64,000 bases of DNA, from assembly GCA_030745875.1 (NCBI GenBank), contig JASLNT010000031.1:28832-92831 (forward strand). Reading direction: 5' to 3'. The DNA comes from Phycisphaerae bacterium (lineage in GTDB: Bacteria; Planctomycetota; Phycisphaerae; SM23-33). The position numbers and the translations under genes are program-made. Positions 46,101 through 53,766 of this stretch are shown here, in pieces; position 1 is the first letter of the stretch, and each line of letters starts with the position of its first letter. The notes beneath the pieces were generated by a model. The model made no database searches. It worked only from the letters and a program-made list of their open reading frames with translations, and was not told the DNA's origin.

Positions 46101-46315
46101 CCGTGCACAAGAAAGCTCTCTCCGGCCCGCAGGGCTGCGGTGAGTTTCCCCCCACCGCAACCGAGGTGAACCACAAGCCCGCCCTTAACACCGGTCGCGG
46201 TGAGAATTTCCTTTGCAGTCGCTTCGTCGGCAGATGCACTTGAACATGTCGCCGCTGCGAGTACGGGCAGCACGACCAAAATCCACACCAGCAATTTTCG
46301 AACGGTTTCCGGCAT
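43106..46315 (-). CDS. Exported methyltransferase-fold/PQQ-type propeller fusion protein 1
   Basis: A 1069-residue protein starting at ATG 46315 after AAAGGAATAG. After the signal peptide, residues about 35-150 look like a class I methyltransferase fold: Val-Val-His-Leu-Gly-Cys-Gly-Gly-Gly (motif I), an acidic end of strand two in His-Gly-Leu-Asp-Ala, and Val-Leu-Ala-Pro-Gly-Gly (motif VI). The remaining residues form a PQQ-like beta-propeller with blades of the type Asp-Ala-x-Thr-Gly-Lys-x-Leu-Trp. An exported SAM enzyme would have no SAM supply, so the domain may bind something else. It is 27 bp downstream of a paralogue with the same layout. Function unknown; PQQ binding itself is not proven. 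Confidence 0.7.
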   Translation of the reverse strand: MPETVRKLLVWILVVLPVLAAATCSSASADEATAKEILTATGVKGGLVVHLGCGGGKLTAALRAGESFLVHGLDARAENITKARMHIRSLGLDGKVSFAQLTSNRLPYVDNLVNLLVVEETGAVERQEIMRVLAPGGVSYVKGGAKWTKSVKPRPAGMDEWTHHKYNAAGIGAGGDTLVGPPRRMQWKAGPEYSRSHENMSSVSSVVSTERRVFAIMDEGPKASIYLPSKWFISARDAFSGVLLWKVPIKQWHAGLFPLKSGPHQLTLRLAAGENRLYATLGINAPVSELDAATGKVLRTFKETVSTEEILVSGDRLIVVANSTSASAPYKGKTPGAGERFARNEKTLNLKADRSVMLVSLSTGKTVWKTKPGPVLSMTTAVEGDKVIFMRTDQLVCVDTANGRELWSKKAMPSPINSRTTVNPAVLIHKGVAYAAAAGGKGTGKAKRRVKLRNWSLTARDAETGKKIWSQPCSGAGYTSPPGVFIIDGLIWDIAVGGEPYRPGTNPDTINRFYVGYDLRTGQERKRIPVSSEHGYGIMHHRCHIPRGSGKNIITSFPGIEFFDVTSGKSTHDSWIRGACLYGFMPANGLLYAPPHPCACYMQGKLSGFWAVAPGRITGRPAPTGRLTKGPAYARAVGKDCDAADWSTYRGDPARRGATKATVPVKVEKLWITDVGPGLSQCVISGGKVVVSTVDTHQVHALDAVTGKKLWEYTAGGRVDSAPTLYRGTVIFGSRDGYVYCLTADKGELVWRFRAARTDRRCVSYDQLESVWPVHGSVLAYDNVAWFCAGRSSYLDGGLLVYRLNPHTGQMLSMTIVDSLGADNKQKPITPSMYARLDMEGAKNDVLSVDSNRVFMRHWAFDTSGRSVERKIDHLFSPTGFLDTSWFRRTYWIYGRKYVGGAQGWARTGNLRPTARIMSLDDDRIYGFGRDKYPPSPGSRHQMYLAGEKEIFFATERKTEPTDMSAKAPARKSLLWSTPGDIQVRGMLLTGRGADKRLFVTGLKGNWVFSRDAYDGKLGGVLRVMSVEGGKVISEQKLNAAAVFDGLSAAQGRLYVSLVNGRILCLGGK

Positions 46316-46342
46316 GGTTCTATTCCTTTGTCGCGACATTTC

Positions 46343-49300
46343 CTATTCGCAGCACATCACGCTGCCGTCCATCGTAACAATGAACAGCTTTCCACCGTCC
46401 GTAGCGAGACCATCGAACACCGGAGACGCGTCGAGTTTCAACTCCCCGAGCTTCTTACCGCTTTCGGCTGAAACGCTCAAAAGCATCGCAGCGCCCTTGC
46501 CTTTCAGCCCGTCAACCTGCTTGCCGGCTTTGACAGCCAGGTCCTTGTCGAACGGGTTGGAGAATACTTCCTCTTCATCCACTACATCCACCGGTCCGGC
46601 GACCAGCAGGGTCTTGCCCGCAAGCGCCATCGCCCGGGCCTGAATCGGCGGGTTCTCTTTTCGCCACTTGAAATCGATCGCTGATATGTCAGGCAACGGA
46701 TGGGCTCCGTACATCTTGCGGTCGAAAGTGATAATGTGGCCTTGCTTGCCTTCCTGCCGCCTGTTGGTCGCCACCACGCGTTTTATCGCCTCGGGTTTGA
46801 CGTCCCGCTCAGCGGAGTAGAGCTGGTACTCAAGCGCGCTGGACCAGACGTACATGTTGGGCTTTCGTCCGTATCCGAACACGGAATCCTTGTCGAACAC
46901 CAGCATGCGACCGGCCGGTGCGAAACGCCCGGCGCGGAACCACCCGTTGTGACCCGTGCCGTAACCGTGTCCGAACACCCAATAGGCGCGGTGGAACCAC
47001 GTGTCGTCGAGATATCCGCTGGAGCAGACCAGGTGCGCTTCAGGTCCGCCCTGGTCGAAGGGTCCCGAGGCCGCCACGCTGGTGCGCTTGCCGTCCATAC
47101 CGATGCTCTGGGATCGCATGTAGAGGCGTTTCCCGTCGCTGGAGAGGATGTCCGGAAGCGCTACGGGCATGTCCAGAGAGCGGGCGGTCGTATGCAACGG
47201 CTTGTCCCCGCCGGGCAGCGTGTCGCCCATAATCTCTTCAAACTGCAGCTTGCCCGTAGCGGCGTCGAGTTTCAGCAGGTGCAGCCCGCCGTCGAGGAAC
47301 ATCGACCGCCCCGCAACGCAGTAGATCGATCCGTCCTGCACGAGAACCGCCCCGCTTACCGGCCAGGTCGACTCGAGTTGATCGTACGAGACGATTGTGC
47401 GCTCTTGTTCGACGGCGCGGTATCGCCATGAGAGTTTTCCGTCAGCCGCACTCAGGCAGTAGATCCACCCGTCGCGACATCCGAAAATGCACAGATCGCC
47501 CGCGATGGTCGGCGGGGTGTCAACGCGCCCGCCGGCGACGTATTTCCACGCAACGGCTCCGGTTTTGGAATCCAACGCGTAGACCGTGTGCCTGTCGACC
47601 GCGGCGATGAAAACTTTTCCGCCAGCTACGGTAACCGGCGAGAGTTTCCCGCCGAGCTTCTTCGTCCAGCCTGTTTTCAACTTCGCCGGAACCGCGGTCT
47701 CATTCGACCCGCTCCGCATATTATCGCCGCGATACGTGCGCCACCCGCCGCCGCCGGACGACTTTGCGACCTTCTCGTACGCCGGTCCGGTTTCCAGTCT
47801 GGGACCGGGCTTGCCGGCAGGTTTGGTCTGTGCGTCGGCTCCGACAAGTGCGTTGAATCCGTTGAGCTTTGATTCGATATAGCACGCACACGGATGCGGA
47901 GGCGCGTACGAAAGACCATTGGCGGGCATCATCCCGTAGAGGCAGGCCCCGCGCACCCAGGGGTTCGGCTGCCACTTGCCGGTTTGCAGGTCAATGTACT
48001 CCAGACCCGTTCGCGACATGATAAGATACCGGTTGGTCCCGCGTCCGCGATGGCAACGATGATGGAACCAATCGCTCCTTCCGGGCGGGAATGTCTTCTT
48101 CGTTTCGCCGGTTACGGGGTCTCGCCCGAAGAATGTCCACCCCGGGTATCTGACGACTTTGGTCTTGGGTTTGGGTTTGGCGTTGGGTTTGGGTTTGGGT
48201 TTGGCGCCTTTCGCCCTCTTCTTCGGGCGCCTGGGCTGTCGTCCGGTAATTGACCAGACAAGCCCGTCGGCGACTTGCAGATCGAACGTAGACTGGTGCC
48301 CGGTGGGTCCGTGGAAGTCGCTCCACAGCACCTTGCCGTCCTTAATTGAAAGCGACGAGATAGTCCCCGGACCGGCGGAGAACAGAACAACATCTTTATA
48401 GATCACGAGGTTCGGCGCCGATTTGACCAGGGCCTGCACCTTCATGTTCTTCTGCGATGTCCAAAGTTCCTTCCCTGATTTGCGATCCAGGCAGACCACG
48501 TTCATACCGTTGTGGTAGACAACATGCTTGGCGTCGGCGCCGAGGGTGATCGGCGCGACGGAGGCCTCTTTCGACCAGAGAACGTCGCCCGAGGCGATAT
48601 CGACAGCTATGATCTTCTTCGGATCGCCGGGCTCCCATTTCCACGGGCGGGAGCTGTTCGACCGCCTGGTCTCGGTCCAGCATTGAGGCGTCTTAAGCCG
48701 CCATTTGCCCTCGGGCGGAGCCTTGGCGTGTGCGGTTACCAGAAGTTGACCTCCGTCTACGATTAGCTCTTCGGCGTGCTGTGTGTCGTCGAAGGTCTTC
48801 AGCGTTTGACCGGTAGCGGCATCGAGCATGGTTACCGGTGCGTGCAGGCCTAACGTCGCGTAAACCTTGTCGCCGACGGCGACTAATCTCCGGGGCAGTT
48901 GCGCCGGGCCCGCCTTAGCCGGCCAGATGTCCGTGTGCCACTGCTCGATCTTCCGCTTCCAGAGCAGCTTTCCATTAAAGGCGTCGCGCGCGACAAGGCG
49001 CCACTGGGCGGGATACTGGATCGAGGCTTTCGGGCCTTCGTCGAGAATGGAGAATATTCGGCCTGTGGCGCTTACCACCGCACTGATGCTGCTCATGTGG
49101 TCGTGATGCCTGGACCAGCGCGGACCGCTGACCCACTGCATGCTCACGGGCGTGCTGACCTTCTTGTCGTCGGAGACCGCGTTGTTTTTCGAATCGTAAA
49201 GGTAGTGCGACCATTCGGCGATGTCGTCCGGGACGGGCTTTACGCTCTTTTTCCCACCGACTATCGAGACGCCTCGCGGCGCCAGGACGCGATTAACTTC

Positions 49301-49624
49301 CGCCGCAGGCACCGCCCCGCCGATCAGCAGATTGACGAGATTATCCGCATATGGAAGCGTTTTCCCATCGAACACCGATGCGCTTATTCGCCCGTAGCTC
49401 TCCGCGCCGCCGAGCGTATCGCGCAGCTTGGCGACTTTCGCCGGATCGGTGTCGAGCGCCTGGACGAGGAATTTGTCGCTGGCTCCGAGCTGGGCGATCA
49501 GTTTTGCATCATCGCATCCGATCACAACTATCAGCCCGCCGGTAACCCCGCTGTCCTCCAGCGGACCGCCGTGCGCGCATGCGGTAAGGGTCAGTATCAG
49601 CAACAGTGTAAGCTTTCTCATCAT
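46343..49624 (-). CDS. Exported methyltransferase-fold/PQQ-type propeller fusion protein 2
   Basis: A 1093-residue paralogue of the downstream gene with the same order: signal sequence, methyltransferase-like region (about 25-130) and PQQ-like propeller. Motif I is degraded (Val-Val-Ile-Gly-Cys-Asp-Asp-Ala), while Leu-Pro-Tyr-Ala-Asp-Asn-Leu-Val-Asn-Leu-Leu and Val-Leu-Ala-Pro-Arg-Gly are kept. Shared stretches such as Asp-Glu-Gly-Pro-Lys-Ala-Ser-Ile and Ala-Arg-Asp-Ala-Phe prove common origin. A low-complexity Lys-Pro linker near residue 480 is encoded by a hexamer-like GGTTTG tract (48165-48204). Start at ATG 49624 or 49621 behind GAGAGGAC. An N-terminal Leu-Thr-Ala-Cys could make it a lipoprotein. 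Confidence 0.7.
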   Translation of the reverse strand: MMRKLTLLLILTLTACAHGGPLEDSGVTGGLIVVIGCDDAKLIAQLGASDKFLVQALDTDPAKVAKLRDTLGGAESYGRISASVFDGKTLPYADNLVNLLIGGAVPAAEVNRVLAPRGVSIVGGKKSVKPVPDDIAEWSHYLYDSKNNAVSDDKKVSTPVSMQWVSGPRWSRHHDHMSSISAVVSATGRIFSILDEGPKASIQYPAQWRLVARDAFNGKLLWKRKIEQWHTDIWPAKAGPAQLPRRLVAVGDKVYATLGLHAPVTMLDAATGQTLKTFDDTQHAEELIVDGGQLLVTAHAKAPPEGKWRLKTPQCWTETRRSNSSRPWKWEPGDPKKIIAVDIASGDVLWSKEASVAPITLGADAKHVVYHNGMNVVCLDRKSGKELWTSQKNMKVQALVKSAPNLVIYKDVVLFSAGPGTISSLSIKDGKVLWSDFHGPTGHQSTFDLQVADGLVWSITGRQPRRPKKRAKGAKPKPKPNAKPKPKTKVVRYPGWTFFGRDPVTGETKKTFPPGRSDWFHHRCHRGRGTNRYLIMSRTGLEYIDLQTGKWQPNPWVRGACLYGMMPANGLSYAPPHPCACYIESKLNGFNALVGADAQTKPAGKPGPRLETGPAYEKVAKSSGGGGWRTYRGDNMRSGSNETAVPAKLKTGWTKKLGGKLSPVTVAGGKVFIAAVDRHTVYALDSKTGAVAWKYVAGGRVDTPPTIAGDLCIFGCRDGWIYCLSAADGKLSWRYRAVEQERTIVSYDQLESTWPVSGAVLVQDGSIYCVAGRSMFLDGGLHLLKLDAATGKLQFEEIMGDTLPGGDKPLHTTARSLDMPVALPDILSSDGKRLYMRSQSIGMDGKRTSVAASGPFDQGGPEAHLVCSSGYLDDTWFHRAYWVFGHGYGTGHNGWFRAGRFAPAGRMLVFDKDSVFGYGRKPNMYVWSSALEYQLYSAERDVKPEAIKRVVATNRRQEGKQGHIITFDRKMYGAHPLPDISAIDFKWRKENPPIQARAMALAGKTLLVAGPVDVVDEEEVFSNPFDKDLAVKAGKQVDGLKGKGAAMLLSVSAESGKKLGELKLDASPVFDGLATDGGKLFIVTMDGSVMCCE

Positions 49625-49666
49625 TCGTCCTCTCGATTGCAGAGTTTCCTGTAAAGTTCGATTCGG

Positions 49667-51046
49667 TTATTGTCGCTTGGCCGGGCGGGCGAACGCAATG
49701 CTTTGCACCTTTACAAAATCGCCTTTCGCCCCGCTGGGGACCGGATCGAAGCGGAGTTGCGTTATCACGCCCTTGTATTTCGGCGAGGCGCTCAGGTCCA
49801 CTTCGTACGTTCGATACTTCCCGTCACCGGTAATCTCAAACGCTGTGTTGTTCTGTCCAAAACTCCGTCCCTCCGCCCCGCCGATCCGCCACATTACGTG
49901 CCCGTGAGTCGCTTTGGTCTTGAACGCCGCCCGGATGTACAGCCTGGGAGCGTCCGCCGCCGACCAGAACGACACCGGACCGATCATCTGCGGATCCCGC
50001 TGATCCAGCTTCACGTGCAACTCGCCCTCGATCGGCCAACCGGTGTCGGTCGCGTTGCGATAGATCCAATGTTGGCGGTCGCTTTTGAACACGTAGTTCG
50101 GCGGAGCCGGGCGTTTGGCGTTTTTGTAAACGTACTTGCGGATGTTCGCCAGCGTATCGAGGACAAGTGCGTAGCTGTATTCGTATCTAATGTTGCAGTC
50201 GAGAATCTCGCTGTGCAGCGGCGATATGTAGCCTGTCGGATTGTCCTTCGGCCCGCCGGCGCCGGGCTTTCCGGCAAAGCCTCCCAGCGCAAAACCGCGC
50301 CCCGGATGCCAAACACCAAGTCCCCATCCGCTGTCGTTGACCAGCGCCGACCAGCATTCGGTCGGCGTGAACCGCTGCCACGGTTTTGTCTTCTGGATGA
50401 TTCGCACGACCTTGTCGCCGGTGAACGGTTTGTCGCCGGTGTAGCTCATCAGGCGATAGTACGGTCCGTTGGTGTAGACCGCGGGCAGTTCCTGGTGGCG
50501 CCCTTGATATTGGGTCTTGTCCGCCCGGGCGTTGTTCAGGCGGGACCAGACTTTCACCGCCCGGCCGTCAAGACTCAGGCGACACTCAAATGTGCACCGC
50601 CCCGGAACGTTCGCCAGGGGCCAGTGCATCGGGATGCACTTGATGTAGATCGTTTTCTTGTCGTTCGTATGGGCGATTACTTTCGATCGAAAGCCTTTAT
50701 AGTCACCCGACTGTATCGGATTCCAACCGAGTTTGCTCCAGTGCGACGAGGGCTTCTTGCCATTGGGCTCGAACGGTCTCGGGCCGGAGTAGAACGACAT
50801 CTGCACCTGCCTGCCCCAGTCGTAAGAGTTGATAACGTTGATGCGTTTTTTCGAATCGGCAAGGTACGTGATCGCCCCGCCGATATCGAGATTAACGCCC
50901 AGGCGAATCTCCCCGTTGTCCAGGAAGCTCATGCCGCTGAATTCCTTCGGCTTCACTTCTGCGACAGCACAATGAGCAAAGACGCCAATCGCCAGAACGG
51001 TCGCAGTCAACGCGGCCGGGCGGGCGGGTATTACTCTCTTGCTCAT
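49667..51046 (-). CDS. Exported beta-rich protein of unknown function
   Basis: A 459-residue protein with a signal peptide of about 29 residues. The first 330 residues begin with Asp-Asn-Gly-Glu-Ile-Arg-Leu-Gly-Val-Asn-Leu-Asp-Ile-Gly-Gly-Ala-Ile, a pattern reminiscent of galactose-mutarotase-like or carbohydrate-binding supersandwich folds. The last 110 residues look like a small carbohydrate-binding jelly roll (Tyr-Arg-Thr-Tyr-Glu-Val-Asp-Leu-Ser). I do not recognise the family and see no catalytic motif with confidence. It lies in the middle of the large minus-strand operon, 3 bp after the beta-helix gene and 42 bp before the propeller gene, so a role in polysaccharide handling is likely. 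Confidence 0.65.
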   Translation of the reverse strand: MSKRVIPARPAALTATVLAIGVFAHCAVAEVKPKEFSGMSFLDNGEIRLGVNLDIGGAITYLADSKKRINVINSYDWGRQVQMSFYSGPRPFEPNGKKPSSHWSKLGWNPIQSGDYKGFRSKVIAHTNDKKTIYIKCIPMHWPLANVPGRCTFECRLSLDGRAVKVWSRLNNARADKTQYQGRHQELPAVYTNGPYYRLMSYTGDKPFTGDKVVRIIQKTKPWQRFTPTECWSALVNDSGWGLGVWHPGRGFALGGFAGKPGAGGPKDNPTGYISPLHSEILDCNIRYEYSYALVLDTLANIRKYVYKNAKRPAPPNYVFKSDRQHWIYRNATDTGWPIEGELHVKLDQRDPQMIGPVSFWSAADAPRLYIRAAFKTKATHGHVMWRIGGAEGRSFGQNNTAFEITGDGKYRTYEVDLSASPKYKGVITQLRFDPVPSGAKGDFVKVQSIAFARPAKRQ

Positions 51047-51049
51047 CGA

Positions 51050-53755
51050 TCACTTCCTCTTGGGCGACGCAGCATTCGTCAGCGACAGGTTATCCAGACT
51101 GAACGCGGTCTTGTTCGTACTAACGCTGCTGAAACCCATCCATTCCAATCGCTTCCAGCCTTTATGAACGAGCGCCAGACGCCTGAATGTTCTCGCCTGG
51201 CCTTGGCGCGGTGTGATGGTCAGCTCCCACGCACCGTTCGATGCGGAGCCCACGCCTGCGGTGATCGATATGCGAGCCCACTTGCCGACGGGCAATTCGG
51301 TCAGGGTCTTCCCGGCGACCTTTACCTTCCCGCCCTCGAACCACACGCTGGGTCCGGTGTGATACGGATGTCCCTTCCCGCGCCACTCGTGGTACATTCG
51401 CGTATCGGCTGCGACGCGGAGATCGAATGCGAACGTGGTGATTCCGTCGACGTGATGCGGCGTGTAGTAGAAGTGCGGGTTGTAGGCGAACTTGTGCTTT
51501 GGCGAATCGAGAATACGCAGACACTTGCCCTTACCGTCAGCAATGGTGATCACCGAATCTCTCCGTCCGTCGGCGTAAATCTTCGCCCGTTGCGGCGGTG
51601 AGCCCGCAGGCGGGGTGTCGAAATCGTCGGTGAATGTCAGCGGGGGAGGCGGTGGTGAGGGCGGAGCGAATTTCAGCGGCGGGTATTTCGCTTTCGACGC
51701 CAGATCTCGCCACCCCGGGGCGCCATAGACGCCCGCTTTGGTGAAATCGAACGGTTTGAAGCCGATCTTCGAAGCCGGCGAGCCAGCCTGCAGTCGAAAG
51801 TCGAATTTTGCGGGATCCACGAACTTCGGGTCCACTATGAGAGATTTCTTATCGTGTCCGCGTGCTCGCCACGAGGCGAGGTCTTTTCCGGCAAACGTTA
51901 CGGCCTTGCCCGAAGCATCCCAGTAAATGTTGCTGTCCATGGTGAATTTGTCGTCGGTCCACCTGTTGGTCAGCAGCGGCCCGCCGTTCCAGTAGACGAT
52001 GTTGTTGGTGAACGCAAACGATCGATGCGGTTCGATTCGGGATCGCTGGATCTGCCCCTTCATGCTGAAAGCCAGGATGTTGTTGCGAATGATGTTTTCC
52101 TTACCGTAATGCTGGTGGAACCCGCCGGTCTTAACGTTGTAGACCAGGTTGTTCTCCATGACGATCCGGGTGGACCCCTCGTCGGTGTAGAGCCCCCATC
52201 CGCCGTAGGAGAACGAATGCACATCGTGGATCACGTTGTCGCTGACCACCGTGCCCTCGGAAGTTCCAAGCGTGTAGACCCCGCCCATGTCGCTCAATAC
52301 GCCCTGTCCGAGGTGGTGAAGGCGATTGAAGCGGATGGTGTTTCGCTTGGCGATGCTCGGGCGGTATCCCCATCTCCATCCAACCGAGACGGCTGTGTAG
52401 AAGAGGTCGGAGATGTCGTTGTGCGTGACGACATTGTCGGCGCTGTGCCCTATCCACACGCCAATCGCCCCGTAAAACAGCCTCGCGCCGCGACGGATGA
52501 TGCAATTGTCGACCGTGACCTTGCCGGTCTGGTCGGCAGGGGAGGGATTGTCGTTCTCCCACGCGTGTCCGATTTTCACCCCGCCGCAGCCCATGTTGTG
52601 GATAAATGTCTTCTCGATACGACAATTGCGCGAGGCTCCGTGGAACCATGCGGCGTATTTGGCAATGCACCCGATTTCGCAATTCCGGATCGTGATGGTT
52701 CTCGCGCCATCGGCCTGGATTACTCCTTCCATCCGTGCAACGGCCTGGGCGTCGCTGTGGCCGCGCTTGGGAAGGCGGTATGCGGTGTGGCGGAACGCGA
52801 GACCTTCAAACGTTATGTGACTGACAAAGCGTTTGGTTTTGGCGTCGCCGACGATGCGTATGAATGCATCGGCGACGGGTGCGACTATTTCAGTCGATTC
52901 GAGCTTCTGGCCCGGCAGGGGTTTGTAGCTCAGCTCACCATCGTCCGCCAGACGCCACTGGCCTGGAACGTTGGGCGTCTGGGGCAAGTTCTCCAGGTGA
53001 TAACGTTGCGACGGTCCCCACCGCATCAGAGGCCAGTGTGCGTCCGCCGTCAGGATAACGCGCCCGGTCTTGGCGTCCACTGCAGCGATTCTGTGGCGGG
53101 AGATCGCCCATGAGTGATACAGCACGAGCGTTACTCTCGCCAGTTGTTTCGGTGTAAGAGCGGCGAGCAGTTTGACTTCAGGCCCGCGGGCGATGAATGC
53201 CCTGTTCGACAGGTTCACCACCTTGCTCGTAACCGGATCGCGTCCGTGTGCGACTTTCCGCAGCGTGTAATGGTAGAACTCCCCGGGGCTGCGGTTGATC
53301 GAGGCCCAGCGATTGTTGACGTAAAGTTGCTCGAATACTTCCCTGGTCTTTGCTCGCCACACGCCGTCTGCGCTCGTGCGGAAACCTGTAATTCGGCGTC
53401 CGCCTGAAATCACGGGGTTGGCGCCTTTGGCGGCTTGGTACGTAATGGGCGAATCGGCGGTTCCGCTGTCGTCGGGTGTGAATATAACCGGCTTGGTTAG
53501 ACGATACGTTCCGTCGGCGAAGATCACGCGGATAGGACCGGGAGTTTTTCGAGCGGCTTTGATTCGGCGAACAGCATTTTTTGCTCCATCGAGCGAGGCC
53601 AGCGGTCCGTCGGTTCGTTCGGGATTGGCCTGAGCGGTCCTGCCGGACCAACTGTCGTTACCCTGCGGCGCCACATGGACAATGATCGCGGCGGCCCTGA
53701 CGTTGGATATTGCAGCGCACATAACCGCCGCCGCCAACAGCTGTCTCATTCGCAT
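51050..53755 (-). CDS. Exported right-handed parallel beta-helix protein with C-terminal LamG-like domain
   Basis: A 901-residue protein with a signal peptide (1-22). Residues 27-150 have the common start of these enzymes (His-Val-Ala-Pro-Gln-Gly-Asn-Asp, then [10 protein letters not shown]). Repeated strands with Asn ladders such as Asn-Asn-Leu-Val-Tyr-Asn and Asn-Asn-Ile-Val-Tyr-Trp continue to about 640, typical of a pectate-lyase-like beta-helix. A C-terminal domain (about 700-890) resembles a LamG or CBM-like jelly roll. It could be a polysaccharide lyase, hydrolase or epimerase; the active-site residues are not identifiable by eye. It is 11 bp after the PHP-domain gene. Confidence 0.75.
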   Translation of the reverse strand: MRMRQLLAAAVMCAAISNVRAAAIIVHVAPQGNDSWSGRTAQANPERTDGPLASLDGAKNAVRRIKAARKTPGPIRVIFADGTYRLTKPVIFTPDDSGTADSPITYQAAKGANPVISGGRRITGFRTSADGVWRAKTREVFEQLYVNNRWASINRSPGEFYHYTLRKVAHGRDPVTSKVVNLSNRAFIARGPEVKLLAALTPKQLARVTLVLYHSWAISRHRIAAVDAKTGRVILTADAHWPLMRWGPSQRYHLENLPQTPNVPGQWRLADDGELSYKPLPGQKLESTEIVAPVADAFIRIVGDAKTKRFVSHITFEGLAFRHTAYRLPKRGHSDAQAVARMEGVIQADGARTITIRNCEIGCIAKYAAWFHGASRNCRIEKTFIHNMGCGGVKIGHAWENDNPSPADQTGKVTVDNCIIRRGARLFYGAIGVWIGHSADNVVTHNDISDLFYTAVSVGWRWGYRPSIAKRNTIRFNRLHHLGQGVLSDMGGVYTLGTSEGTVVSDNVIHDVHSFSYGGWGLYTDEGSTRIVMENNLVYNVKTGGFHQHYGKENIIRNNILAFSMKGQIQRSRIEPHRSFAFTNNIVYWNGGPLLTNRWTDDKFTMDSNIYWDASGKAVTFAGKDLASWRARGHDKKSLIVDPKFVDPAKFDFRLQAGSPASKIGFKPFDFTKAGVYGAPGWRDLASKAKYPPLKFAPPSPPPPPLTFTDDFDTPPAGSPPQRAKIYADGRRDSVITIADGKGKCLRILDSPKHKFAYNPHFYYTPHHVDGITTFAFDLRVAADTRMYHEWRGKGHPYHTGPSVWFEGGKVKVAGKTLTELPVGKWARISITAGVGSASNGAWELTITPRQGQARTFRRLALVHKGWKRLEWMGFSSVSTNKTAFSLDNLSLTNAASPKRK

Positions 53756-53766
53756 GTTTCATCGCC

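Noticed and set aside
49670..51601. 643-codon plus-strand open frame across two minus-strand genes
   Set aside because: It crosses the boundary of two well-supported exported proteins and its product is Arg-rich and unlike any family.
51854..53113. Plus-strand frame opposite the beta-helix gene
   Set aside because: The composition is low in structure-forming patterns and it has no ribosome-binding site; the minus strand has Asn-ladder repeats.
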